NCBI RefSeq assembly: GCF_010183535.1
Contig: NC_071331.1
Location: 16,058,001-16,122,000, forward strand
Source of the DNA: Caenorhabditis remanei
Lineage: Eukaryota; Nematoda; Chromadorea; Rhabditida; Rhabditidae
Length of the DNA: 64,000 nt
Reading direction: 5' to 3'
This document shows positions 12,131 through 21,887 of this stretch, piece by piece. Position 1 is the first letter of the stretch, and every line of letters begins with the position of its first letter. The notes under the pieces were generated by a model. It saw only the letters and a program-made list of their open reading frames with translations, had not been told where the DNA came from and made no database searches. The translations under genes were made by a program, and so were the position numbers.

Positions 12131-13238
12131 CAGAGCAGATGATGATTATTCGAAAGGTTGGTGATGGGCGTTGCTTTCTTAATCTGCACGTTTCGGTCTA
12201 TTGTTATTTAAGAATGACAGCGAATTGTAAGAATAACGTAACATGAGTACTGATTTATAAATGTTAATTCCATCTTTGAAATTTGAACTTTTCCAATTGC
12301 TCAGAAGAAAATATGTTTTGAACTTTGTCTGATGCCGTTGAACTTTGTCTGGAAATGTCATCATTAGATGCGCCTGCTAAGCACACTTCCTGACTAGAGA
12401 ACTGATAGCATCTTATTTGAACCAAAAAATCATCGCTTTTGATACAAAGCGTGGTTTACTTCAAGACACCGAGGCATGATATTAACGAAGTGAACGACAG
12501 AATGACGCTGAAAAGATGAAAGATAGATGAAAAATCGGAAAGATCGGAGTTAAAGATATCTACTTTGTTTTTACTATAACACATTAGACAACGTTTAGTT
12601 AATGGGAAGACTGAACGATAATCGAGAGAAAGATGTTTTTGTGGGAATCATGGAGTTCTAGTTGGTACATAGAAATGTTCAATTTTGATTGTCACATCTT
12701 TTTTTGTGAGAACCAAGCTGGATGGCTGCTACATCGATACTTTTAGAGTGGATTTCAGAAGTTTCTGTAAAATAGTAGACGCTGACGATAGAGTTATTAG
12801 TGAGCTCCATCCGTTAAAAGGGAATTACGGGGACCCGCTCCCCGTGCGGGTAATGGCTTGTAAATTTCCCGCCGGATGGAAACCCCAACAAGTTGTAAGA
12901 GTTGTAACCAGAAGGTAGATTCAAGAAATAACTGTAATTACAGCGAATTTCTTTAAATGCAACTCCACCATTTTTAAAATCAAACAGTTTGGTGAAATAC
13001 AACGAGGTAGCCAACAGGCAACAGCGGCCCATGAGACCTATAGAGTTCTTCAACCGGAATTGCCCTAGAACCTTAATTTTAGTGCGTAGAAGAAAGCTGT
13101 TGCATATAATTTTTGATTATTACTTTGTCTGTGAGCATTATACCAGATGTTGAAAATTTATTATAACTTTTTCAAAATTTACAAAAATAATGTTCATTTA
13201 TTTGATACAATTCAAAAAGGGGCCGAAAACAATAATAT
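12131..13238. other. Intergenic region between genes E and F with an atypical GC-rich hairpin
   Basis: About 1.1 kb. The left part contains a 14-bp word TTGAACTTTGTCTG repeated at 12318 and 12338. The stretch 12700-13080 differs from its surroundings in base composition and holds a short minus-strand frame (12814-13053, 79 codons) I do not recognise. Within it, 12833-12851 can fold as ACCCGC/GCGGGT around a TCCCCGT loop. It may be a remnant of a mobile element; no terminal repeats or target duplication could be identified by eye. Confidence 0.35.
12833..12851. other. GC-rich fold-back in AT-rich intergenic DNA
   Basis: ACCCGC and GCGGGT pair around TCCCCGT; an alternative fold pairs CGGGGA with TCCCCG just to the left. 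Its composition stands out from the flanking DNA. Confidence 0.45.
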
Positions 13239-14404
13239 TTAAAGTCTTGCAGCTCTGGAAACATCACGAGTGACGACCATTTCGTACTTTCCGTATCCAT
13301 CCAATTCGTAGAATTTCATGGTTCCCTTGACTTCCAGTGGAAGTTGTTGTTGATAGTTGTCCACACTGAAATATGAAAATTAGAAAAGATAATTTTTGGA
13401 AACGAGGACTCACGTCAAAGAAGCGATACGAGTTGTGCTGGAAACATTATTTTCGTAAACGTTGATTGTGGCAGTATCAGGGAATGTATTGAATTCTTTA
13501 ATGTATTCGGATCCATTGAAATCAGTGACAGTAAGAGAATTTCCATAGTTTCCATTCAGAAGAACTGAGCAGTTTCCAGTAGATGGACAGTTAACGCCCT
13601 TGTAAATGTAGTATCCTTTAGCATCTGGATTATTCTGAGCCATGAAGAGAGGATAGTCAATGAGAGTGTTCAATCCAAACGTGTAAACCGAGATTTTACT
13701 TCCATAAGTTGTCAGAATCTGTTGAGAATTGACGATTTGATCCAATGTTCCGATGTAATCGTCGTCAAAAGTATCCCCTCCGAAAAGAGCAGTTTGACGA
13801 AGAAGATAGTTAGTAGAAGGATCTTTCAATGAGAATCCAATCAAGGACAACATCGAAGAGGAATCACCACGGAATGTGATAAAATCAGTGCTTGGGGAAA
13901 CTGCAACTGGGGGTTGTCCCTTGTTAACTTCTATAACTTTTCTTTGAACGTCTGGAATTGGAATCCAGACAATTTTGAATGCAAATCCACTGAGACCAGG
14001 CGAAGTATTGGTTCCAACACTCACTTTGAAGTATGGCTTTGTGAAGAAAAATGGATTGAAATCGTCGTTTTCAAGGCTGAAAGGTAAATATGGTACTCGC
14101 TCAAACTAAATTAGTCTTACATTGAAATCTTTCTGTTCGAATAGTAAACGTATCCTCCAGGAAGATCCATATGTTTGTGGAATGTTACACTTGCGTAATA
14201 ACCACTTGGAACATTCACATTCAGAAAGCAACTCTGATCTGAATCCATTTGGGGAAGCGGCTGATCTTCAGTCCATCCAGAAGGAAAGTATGTCGGCTGA
14301 GTCAAGTCAGATGGTGGGTTGATGACTGTTGTCCCATTTTGACATTCGTAGCAAGATGTAGCAAGAACAAACGAGGCCAGCACCAGAACAATTGAACGAA
14401 TCAT
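13239..14404 (-). CDS. Shorter CUB-like protein, gene F, without GPI-like tail
   Basis: CUB-like family. The ATG at 14404 opens signal peptide MIRSIVLVLASFVLATS, followed by YECQNGTTVINPPSDLTQ. Module 1: SDQSCFLNVNVPSGYYASVT, here with Leu in place of the usual Trp after Cys-x. An unusually long middle exon (13412 to about 13990) encodes FGFKIVW-type residues, TALFGGDTFDDDYIGTLD, YGSKISVYTFGLNTLIDYPL and CPSTGNCSVLLNGNYG. The last exon (13239 to about 13365) reads LPLEVKGTMKFYELDGYG and stops at 13239-13241. There is no second module, stalk or hydrophobic tail, so the product is probably secreted. It is the most intron-poor gene of the array. Confidence 0.83.
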
Positions 14405-14438
14405 TGTGTTCGGAGAATGATAATTTGAACCATTGCTT

Positions 14439-14490
14439 CCTTTTTATACTCGATTCAAGTTGTGTGATGATATTGTGTGCGTGCTGATAA
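14439..14490 (-). promoter_or_regulatory. Core promoter of gene F: TATA box plus GATA site
   Basis: GTATAAAAAGG on the minus strand (14439-14449) is 35-45 bp before the ATG at 14404, and TGATAA on the plus strand (14485-14490) is 81 bp before it. Same layout as genes C, D and H. Confidence 0.5.
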
Positions 14491-14698
14491 CCTATTGATT
14501 GAGTTCTAATCTTTTCATTAGGTTGTGGAAAAATGACGACATTACGAATTAGGGAGGAGGCACACCCAGAAGAATCGAAGTTTGCATGTTTCTAATAAAA
14601 TTGTTTAAAAATCATTTATTTTCAAACATCTCATAAATAAGCATAAGAAAACAATTATGATATTGTACCAGTAAGATGAATTTCAATTAACAAAATAT

Positions 14699-16726
14699 TT
14701 ATTGCATCAAGAAGAATATTAGAACTGTGAGGAATGCCCAGAACGTAGAAGCTGAAATAAAAATAATGCAAAGTAAATAGTCATAGATATTTACCGTAGA
14801 AAGACGATGAAATAGCGGATTCTATTTTGAAATCGAGATAAAATCCTTTTGTCAATGTTTCGTTTGTGAAGTAAGTCACAGTCATATTAGAGGCAATTTC
14901 AGAAAATGAAAAGGACGGCTGAGAAGTTTCGTTTGAAAATCTGAAATTTCTGATAATCAAAAATATCTATTTCGAAACCTGACTTGTATTCTTTCACTCC
15001 TGATCCAGTTCCAAATCCAATTGTCAATTCAGCATCGTTTGAAACATCTACATAAGTTACATTGATTTTGAACAAAAATGTCTGATTTGATTCTAAAAAT
15101 GATTTAATTCAAAACAAGCACTTATGTTTGGTCGAAACCTAATCCTCCAATAATTTCGTAAATGTCTTGATAATAAAAAAGACTTCCCAATTGGCGAGAA
15201 GTTATGAATCCATCTCTGCCTACTGTAGCATCATTCCATCGTGCTGAAACAATGATATCAATCAACTGACACACCAGTACCTATCCTACTGTAATTTGAA
15301 TCTTCGGCTAATTCAACGAGTGCTGTTCCATTTTCCAAATAATAAGTCATCACTTGACCATTGAATTTCTGAGGAATACTTGTCTTTGATTGTTGCAAAC
15401 TGAATGAAAATGTCAAGTTTTACAAAAATAGGAAATAAACATACTCATAAGAAGCAATGGCGTTTGAGTCATCGTCTTCCCTCCTAGCTCCGATATAAAT
15501 TTTCAAAACGGCGTCTGGACTCAAATCTAGTCTTTTGACGAATTCATCTCCATCATCGAAATTCAACGTCATCGCTGAAACGGGTCCATTCGCAGCATTA
15601 AGTGTGACTGGACATGATGACTGACTCCAACACGTTATTCCTTTCACTTCTGTCAATTTTTGGACGTCTGAAAATGATGAATCAGAAGAAAAGTAAATAG
15701 TTGTTTCTTACTGTAATAATCCTGTATGACAAAGTAAGAACCAACTATATAATCATCTTCAAATGTGAATATCGTCATTTTATTTGATTGAGAAACCATT
15801 GGTTTATTGCATCGAACTGCTTGAAAAAGTGTTCCAATATAAGGAGATGTAATATTGGGTCCATCGAAAACAAGGGTTAAACGAAGCAGTGGAGTCAAGT
15901 CAGGGTAGTCTGATGGAAAAGCAGTTAGACTGACCTAGAAAATCAGTTGATTTTCAATTAGTTATGCATTCCAACTCACTCTGGTTTCAGCAGTTACCGT
16001 AACTGAATTTTCATCCAACATTTCGTCAAAATAGAGAGCATCACTTGTTTTGTTGATACTATATTGAGCAGTTTTAGGATCGGGAACTGAAATTAAACAA
16101 AGTGAGTGACGCAATGAATATAATAAACTTACTTTTGCTCCATTGAACTCTGAAACCAAAAATTGTTGCTTGGGCTGATCCAACTGTCAAATCAATTGTG
16201 AATTTACCAACAAAAATGTATGGTTGTAGATCACTTGACATTACTCTGGAATTATAACATCTTTTATAAAAACCCTCGAGAACAAGATGATCAAATTGAA
16301 AAATTCTAGTATAAATTAATTTCTCAAGACAAACGAATAATAATTTATCTGAATTCTCGAACTCACATTTCAGATTTTCCATTATAATCCGTTATATTCA
16401 AGAGACTATCTCCTCCGATACTAGCGTTCATTGAGAAAAAAGCATAGTATCCAACAGGAACGTATGCAGTCCAACAACAATGCTGACTACGAGCTATATT
16501 CGGTGCACTTATGTTTTCATTCCAAAATGATGGAAAATAATACGGCTCGGAGTTTTGGAAATTGGGAATGTCAGCAGTACGATCGCATTCTTAAAATAAA
16601 ACATCGTGTTGAGAAATAGAGAGTGATATTTGATTAGAACTTACGAACGTTTCCATTGTCTTCTGGTTCATACGAATAAGTAGAAACTGTGCTAACTATG
16701 AAACATGCAATCAAAAAGTTTAGCAT
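14699..16726 (-). CDS. CUB-like domain protein, gene G, with hydrophobic tail
   Basis: CUB-like family. I chose the ATG at 16726 because it opens a clean signal peptide (MLNFLIACFIVSTVSTYS); the open frame upstream is not signal-like. Exon 2 encodes YYFPSFWNENISAPNIARSQ and HCCWTAYVPVGYYAFFSMNA, with Cys-Cys-Trp at the usual Cys-x-Trp position. Then come PYIFVGKFTIDLTVGSAQ, FGFRVQWSK, LTLVFDGPNITSPYIGTLFQ, KMTIFTFEDDYIVGSYFVIQ, CWSQSSCPVTLNAANGPVSA, and a second module including WNDATVGRDGFITSRQ. The final exon ends FWAFLTVLIFFLMQ, with the stop at 14699-14701. There is little Ser/Thr stalk compared with B, C and D. The hydrophobic end probably directs GPI attachment. Confidence 0.82.
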
Positions 16727-17128
16727 GTTAAAATAGAATACAAATGAAATCTGATTTGACCTAGAATAGAAATCAATATGAAAGAATGATTTTATTTTTT
16801 GGGGGAAAGCGAGGAAAAGTGTCATAATCCGCTGAGTACCGTCAACTGATAAACTAAGAAATGGGACGGAAATTGAGTTGAAAGTGATGATTTTATTCGG
16901 TTCACATCATTTTGAAAACGTTTTTTTCTGTAATACTTTGAGATAGAAAAACCCGGAGAATTTTCCAGAACTGTATTCCAGAATAAAGTGGATTGCAGGA
17001 AGCCTCATATTAAACAGATTCAACAAGTGAATGTTTAATTTTTAAAACCGAACCTCAAGCACAAAAAGTCAATTTTTAACAAACTCGATAAAATTTATCA
17101 TTCGAAACTTATAATCATCAAATCCAAG
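16727..17128. promoter_or_regulatory. Intergenic region upstream of gene G
   Basis: About 400 bp with a TGATAA word at 16848-16853 (plus strand), 122 bp before the ATG of gene G. Nothing else is recognisable apart from an A/T-rich 3' flank of gene H. Confidence 0.35.
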
Positions 17129-18917
17129 TTATCTCACAAAAACAATTAAACACAATAAAAAAAGCGTAAATAATTTGTAGTTGTTTGAAGAAGATTTAAG
17201 TTCAAAATCGAGACCATATCCTGTTGTAAGGTATCCATTTGTCTTGTATGATACACTAAAATCATCTCCCACTGCTTGAATTTCACTATTCAATGCTGGT
17301 TTGTTGGAAGCTGTGAATCTGAAAATTGATGATAATCAGTGAAATGATTAAGATAAGACATACGTTTGTTCATAAATTGTTTTGACTCCTTTAGAAATAT
17401 ATACGCTCAAACTGGTGTTCCCAACTAAATCGGCGTCTCTGATGATGAATGAAAACGTGGAAAGTTGATTTGTTGAAGACTTGATAAAATCATAAGTACT
17501 CGAATCAGCGACTGGTACTCCGTATTTATAATATCGAGAAGCGAGAAATCCCTTCCTTCCAACTGAAGAGGTTTTCGAGAAATCTTGAGAATTTCGAACC
17601 AAGTTAAGAGAAGCAGTTGGTCCGGTGAGAACATAAGTTCGAACGTATCCCAAAAACTCTTGTGGAAGATAGGATGAAGTGTCAGAATCCATTCTGAAAT
17701 TAATTGATTTATGCCATTGTTGGAAACATCTTGAACTAACTTGTATGAGGTAATTAAATTCGCTTTCGACGTTGACTTTCCGCCAATATAAACATCTAAA
17801 GTTCCGGAACCCGAAAGTTTTGTCAAATACTCGGCAGTTACATCGTCGTTAATTGTTGAAATTGCAGCGAGTCCATTAGTTCCATCCATGTTTACAGTTC
17901 CACAATCACTCGAGTGTGCACATGCGAATCCTTGATACTGAACAATATCTTTTGTATTTTCATAATCTTGGAATATAAGCATGGTTCTTCCTGTTTGATA
18001 GTAGGGACGCAACTGACTGAATGTCATATATTTTCCAGTTGAAACAAGTTGAGTCTTGTTTCTAATTGCTTGTAACGCATTTCCAAGACACGGAGAATTC
18101 CAATCGGGACCATCGAAAATCATCATACTTCGGAGATATTCCGTATAAAAGTCTTCTTTCGGAGGAACAATGACAAGAGAAACACGAGTTTCAGCTTTAA
18201 TTTGGTATGATGGATTACTACCGAAAGCCCACCAGGCGAGTGGTTGAGGAGCAGCTACGGTAACATTTCCAAGAGATGGAGCAAATACAGCATCTGAAAT
18301 ATTAATTAATGAAAATAAATCAACTTGTTGTCTCAACTAACATTTGGACCATTTCAGAGCGAATCCAAATAGAATATTTTGTTCTCGTGTATTCAATTGA
18401 ATGCTTCCTCCATTGGCAATAAAGAAAAAATGTTCAGCACTTGCAGAATATACTCTGAAATATTCTGAATACATAGTATTATAATCAATGTCATTTCATG
18501 TGATAATTAAGAAACAAAAAACTCACGCTTCTCTGTTTTGGTTCTGATCGAAAACTTGAACTGAAGCTGCAAAATCCTGTGGAATGGTCATATTCACTGT
18601 CAATATCATATCAACACTCCATCCTTGTGGTACATTTATCTGAACAACGATTAGTTAATGAGAGTGAGAAATTTTAGTATTTTACTTTGTAGTTACAATT
18701 GAAATTATTCGGGAATAATGGAGGTTGAGCTCCCTGAAAATTGTTCGGATACCAAGTCCATTCGGATGTGTCAGCTGGTAGATTGAATGCGGTTCCCGGA
18801 CAATCTGAAAATAAACAAAAAATAATTTCAAAAAAGAAACAATTGAATTTTAAAACCTGGGGCACAGTAGACATTTTTCAGGCTGATTGCAAGAAATAAC
18901 AGAGCAAAAGAGATCAT
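17129..18917 (-). CDS. CUB-like domain protein, gene H, with hydrophobic tail
   Basis: CUB-like family. The ATG at 18917 opens signal peptide MISFALLFLAISLKNVYC, followed by an exon with DCPGTAFNLPADTSEWTWYP and NFNCNYKV. The large middle exon lies at about 17744-18296. Landmarks: AETRVSLVIVPP, SMMIFDGPDWNSPCLGNALQ, STGKYMTFSQLRPYYQTG, MLIFQDYENTKDIVQYQGFA, and CAHSSDCGTVNMDGTNGLAA. Module 2 begins GRKGFLASRYYKYG. The last exon reads GLDFELKSSSNN and ends YKLFTLFLLCLIVFVR with TAA at 17129-17131. There is almost no stalk between module 2 and the probable GPI signal. The middle exon is the longest in the array because introns present in genes A and B are missing here. Confidence 0.85.
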
Positions 18918-18960
18918 TTTGAACTTGAAAAACGATGAGAGACTGAGATGGAGAGGAGAA

Positions 18961-19008
18961 TTTTATACGTTTGATAGTGATTCACATTAAAAAAAATGCT
19001 CCTGATAA
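18961..19008 (-). promoter_or_regulatory. Core promoter of gene H: TATA box plus GATA site
   Basis: ACGTATAAAA on the minus strand (18961-18970), 44 bp before the ATG at 18917, and TGATAA on the plus strand at 19003-19008, 86 bp before it. Confidence 0.45.
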
Positions 19009-19240
19009 CGAAGAGAAAAACGTCATCTTTGGTCACCAAATTAGAAAAAACGGACGGTCGAAGATTCGATTGGGTTGACAATAATGATTCATTTTCCTGT
19101 TTCATAACTTTAAAATAGACAGAAATCATTTATAGGAACTCTCAGAATTCAATGATTTGTGAGAAGGAACATGAACAAATAAATTTATGTGATTTGTATT
19201 CTGGTGTTTCTCGATTTTGATGCGAAGAAAGGGTCTCCTT

Positions 19241-21014
19241 TTAAACCAACAAAAAGATAACGATGAGAAAAATTAACCATAAAGACAAGTTCTCAAAAGA
19301 TGAGTCAATTTGAAATTCAGCATAGAATCCAGTGGATTGATCATTATTCGGAGATGAATAAACCAATGAAATCGAGTGTCCTTCGTGTGAATACCATTGA
19401 GTGTCATTTGTGTATTCAGAAGCAGTTCGACTGAAAGAAATATGAATAGCTTTTGGGATGATTTTTTCGGTACTTGAAACTCACTGATCATAATAATGAA
19501 TTCTTTGAACATTATCCGAAACAACGACATGGATACTGTTTTCTGCCGTTAAATCGGCTTCAATGAAACGATAAGAAAATTTGAATTTCGTTGCATTCTT
19601 CACTTCTTCTCCAATGAAATGAAACGAATCTTGCTGCATTCCCATCTCTTTTTTGTCATTTTTCCAATATTTCGAAGTGAAAAATCCTCGTCTTCCCTCA
19701 AAAGCCTTCTCCCATTTTGCTTTCCACTTGTCTCTTGTCAATGACAACGTGGCATTTCCAGATGACAACACATAATATCGAAGACGTCCTTGAAGTTTTT
19801 GAGGTAAGTGAGTCTTGTTGTTCCGTGTTGTGTAGGTTGCGATTCTTTGATTTTCAGAAAGACCCTCAAAATATACTTGAAGTTCTGATCCTTCTTCTAA
19901 TTCCACCGCAGTCAAATATTCATCGATTAATGGATTGTTGATATGAGTGAAGACAACAGACTTCCCAGGCTGTGATCCCATTTTAACGACTTCAATTGAA
20001 GAGTCATTCACATTGAGTCCAGTTATTTGACTGATATTTTGATACACTGGAAAATGTGATTGTATTGTATATCAAAAGTGTAATACTACTTGATGCATCC
20101 TGAACTATAACAAAATGATGAGACATAATTGGAACAATCGAGAAGATAGTGACAGTTGAGTTGGTGGATATCAATTGAGATCTCAGTTGATTGATCGAAT
20201 ACAAACTGATTGAAACGAGATTAGTTTGAATCTAAAATATACTAACAAACCTTCCCAAGAATGGACTATTTGTATCAGGGCCATCGAATACTATCACAGT
20301 TCTCAGATACGTATCTTCTTCTTTCAGAGTCCCGGGTAAGCAGAGAATTGATACTTTTGTAGCTGCATGGAATACAACTGGAGAGTATGTGTCCTTATGA
20401 TCCAATATTATTGAGGAACTATTATTTTCCAAATTATAGATTCTGGATGTCATGTTTTCGGGAACTGGAAAATGGTCAGTAATCATACTTCGAAACACAT
20501 TTCGAAAACTCACATGGCTGCCAATTGACTGTAAAATGAATACTTCCATTCGAAGACTTTCCAGAAAACCAATGTAGATCAAACTTCGGAGCCACAAAGA
20601 GAAGTGCAACTTCCACGTGGCCATCCAAAAATCTGGAATCATTTCATTTTTCAGAAGCAACGAGATTGACAACTAACTTTTCAGTGTGATTGGGCGCCTG
20701 CGTAACAGAAATATCCCCTCCGATCGGGACAGTTGCATTGATATAAAGAATCACAAAATAGTTGGCTGGGATGTTTATTGACCAGGAACATGCCTTGTTT
20801 TCAAGAAAACTATTGTTTGTTCCGTTTGGAAATGACACCGTTTCCGAACTGTTTATTGGTAGCTCTGGATTCACTTCTTGAATTTCGAGACAAGCTGAAA
20901 CCAATAAATTCAAGGAATTACACGAAACTCCTGATTCCTACCGTTCACAGGAATATTTTGAGTACTTTCATCGCCTAAAGCTGAAAAAATAAGTAGAAAG
21001 CCTAACCAGATCAT
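19241..21014 (-). CDS. CUB-like domain protein, gene I, with hydrophobic tail
   Basis: CUB-like family. The ATG at 21014 gives signal peptide MIWLGFLLIFSALG and a short first exon ending DESTQNIPVN, which splices to ACLEIQEVNPELPINSSE (about 20895). Module 1: NKACSWSINIPANYFVILYI. The next exon codes for the GHVEVALLFVAPKFD-type strand. Further landmarks: TVIVFDGPDTNSPFLGRF, INQLRSQLISTNSTVTIFSI, VELEEGSELQVYFEGLSEN, and FEGRRGFFTSKYWKNDKK opening module 2. The last exon ends ENLSLWLIFLIVIFLLV with TAA at 19241-19243, probably a GPI signal. The middle region lacks the usual Cys pair seen in A-H (I read NVNDSSIEVVKMGSQPGK at that place), so this paralogue is divergent. Confidence 0.8.
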
Positions 21015-21215
21015 GACCTATTTTGTGTGTTGAAAGTGAATATGAAGTTAAAATGTAACCTGTGCATACATATAACCCGGACATTGAACGAATTGAAATG
21101 CGAAAAAAAGAAGAATTCAATGGAAGTGTTCTGAAAAAGACTGATGACGTCAGATAATACGAATTTTAATGCTTGAACTTTTTATTGGAATAAGGAGAAA
21201 AAGATGAAGAAGAAA

Positions 21216-21887
21216 TCATGTGTCATCATTATCAATCAGCTGAAATTGAAGACTGAATTTCAAATTTCCACCGTCCGAAGGTCCAGGATACCAGAAAATA
21301 TCGAAGCTTGGCGGGTAGAAGAAACGAGTCACTTCCATGTCTTTGATAAATCTGAAAAAATGTGTTATCTTGAAATTTTATTTTTCTGGAACAGACTTTT
21401 CCGTCTGATTGAGATGCGGTGTTTGAGTTACAGTGACATGTCCTCCATCGGGAATTGTAGCTTTCAATTGGACTATGACAGTGTAGTTGCACGGAATGTT
21501 GATCTGATAAATTTGATGTTGATCTGATAAAACTATCCAAACACTCACAAGCCATGCACACGCAGAATTCGATGGAAATTGAGTGAAAGCTTTGGTTGGA
21601 AATGTGTAGATCGTATCAGTGTTGATCGGGTATTTCGGAGTGATTGTTTGATGTTCCGGGCATTCTGGAAGAGATAAGTGAGGAGGTCGAGATGAGAAAA
21701 ATTATCAAATTCTAAAAGTTTCTAAGTCAAACAAAGATATATTTTTGGTTGGTTCAAAAAACAGAAAGCATTGTACCTTCAGGTTAATTGAGTAAAACTT
21801 CAAAAACATTATCGTACCGTAAAAAGATTTTTGGATTGTGGCTGACGCGGCACCCAGAAGAAAAATGAAAAGAATCCACATTTTCAT
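21216..21887 (-). CDS. Single-module CUB-like mini-protein, gene J
   Basis: Divergent, shortened member at the right end of the array. The ATG at 21887 opens signal peptide MKMWILFIFLLGAASA. Exon 2 begins ECPEHQTITPKYPINTDTIY and includes SNSACAWL; exon 3 begins INIPCNYTVIVQLKATIPDG and continues GGHVTVTQTPHLNQTEK. The last exon, joined through a GTCTGT donor, reads FIKDMEVTRFFYPPSFDIFW and ends LIDNDDT at a TGA (21216-21218). The product would be about 150 residues: one CUB-like module only, with no middle region, second module or tail. Its module is closest to that of gene I (VTQTPH versus VTQAPN), so it is probably a truncated duplicate of gene I. Whether it is still functional is unknown; no internal stop or frame break is apparent. 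Confidence 0.65.
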
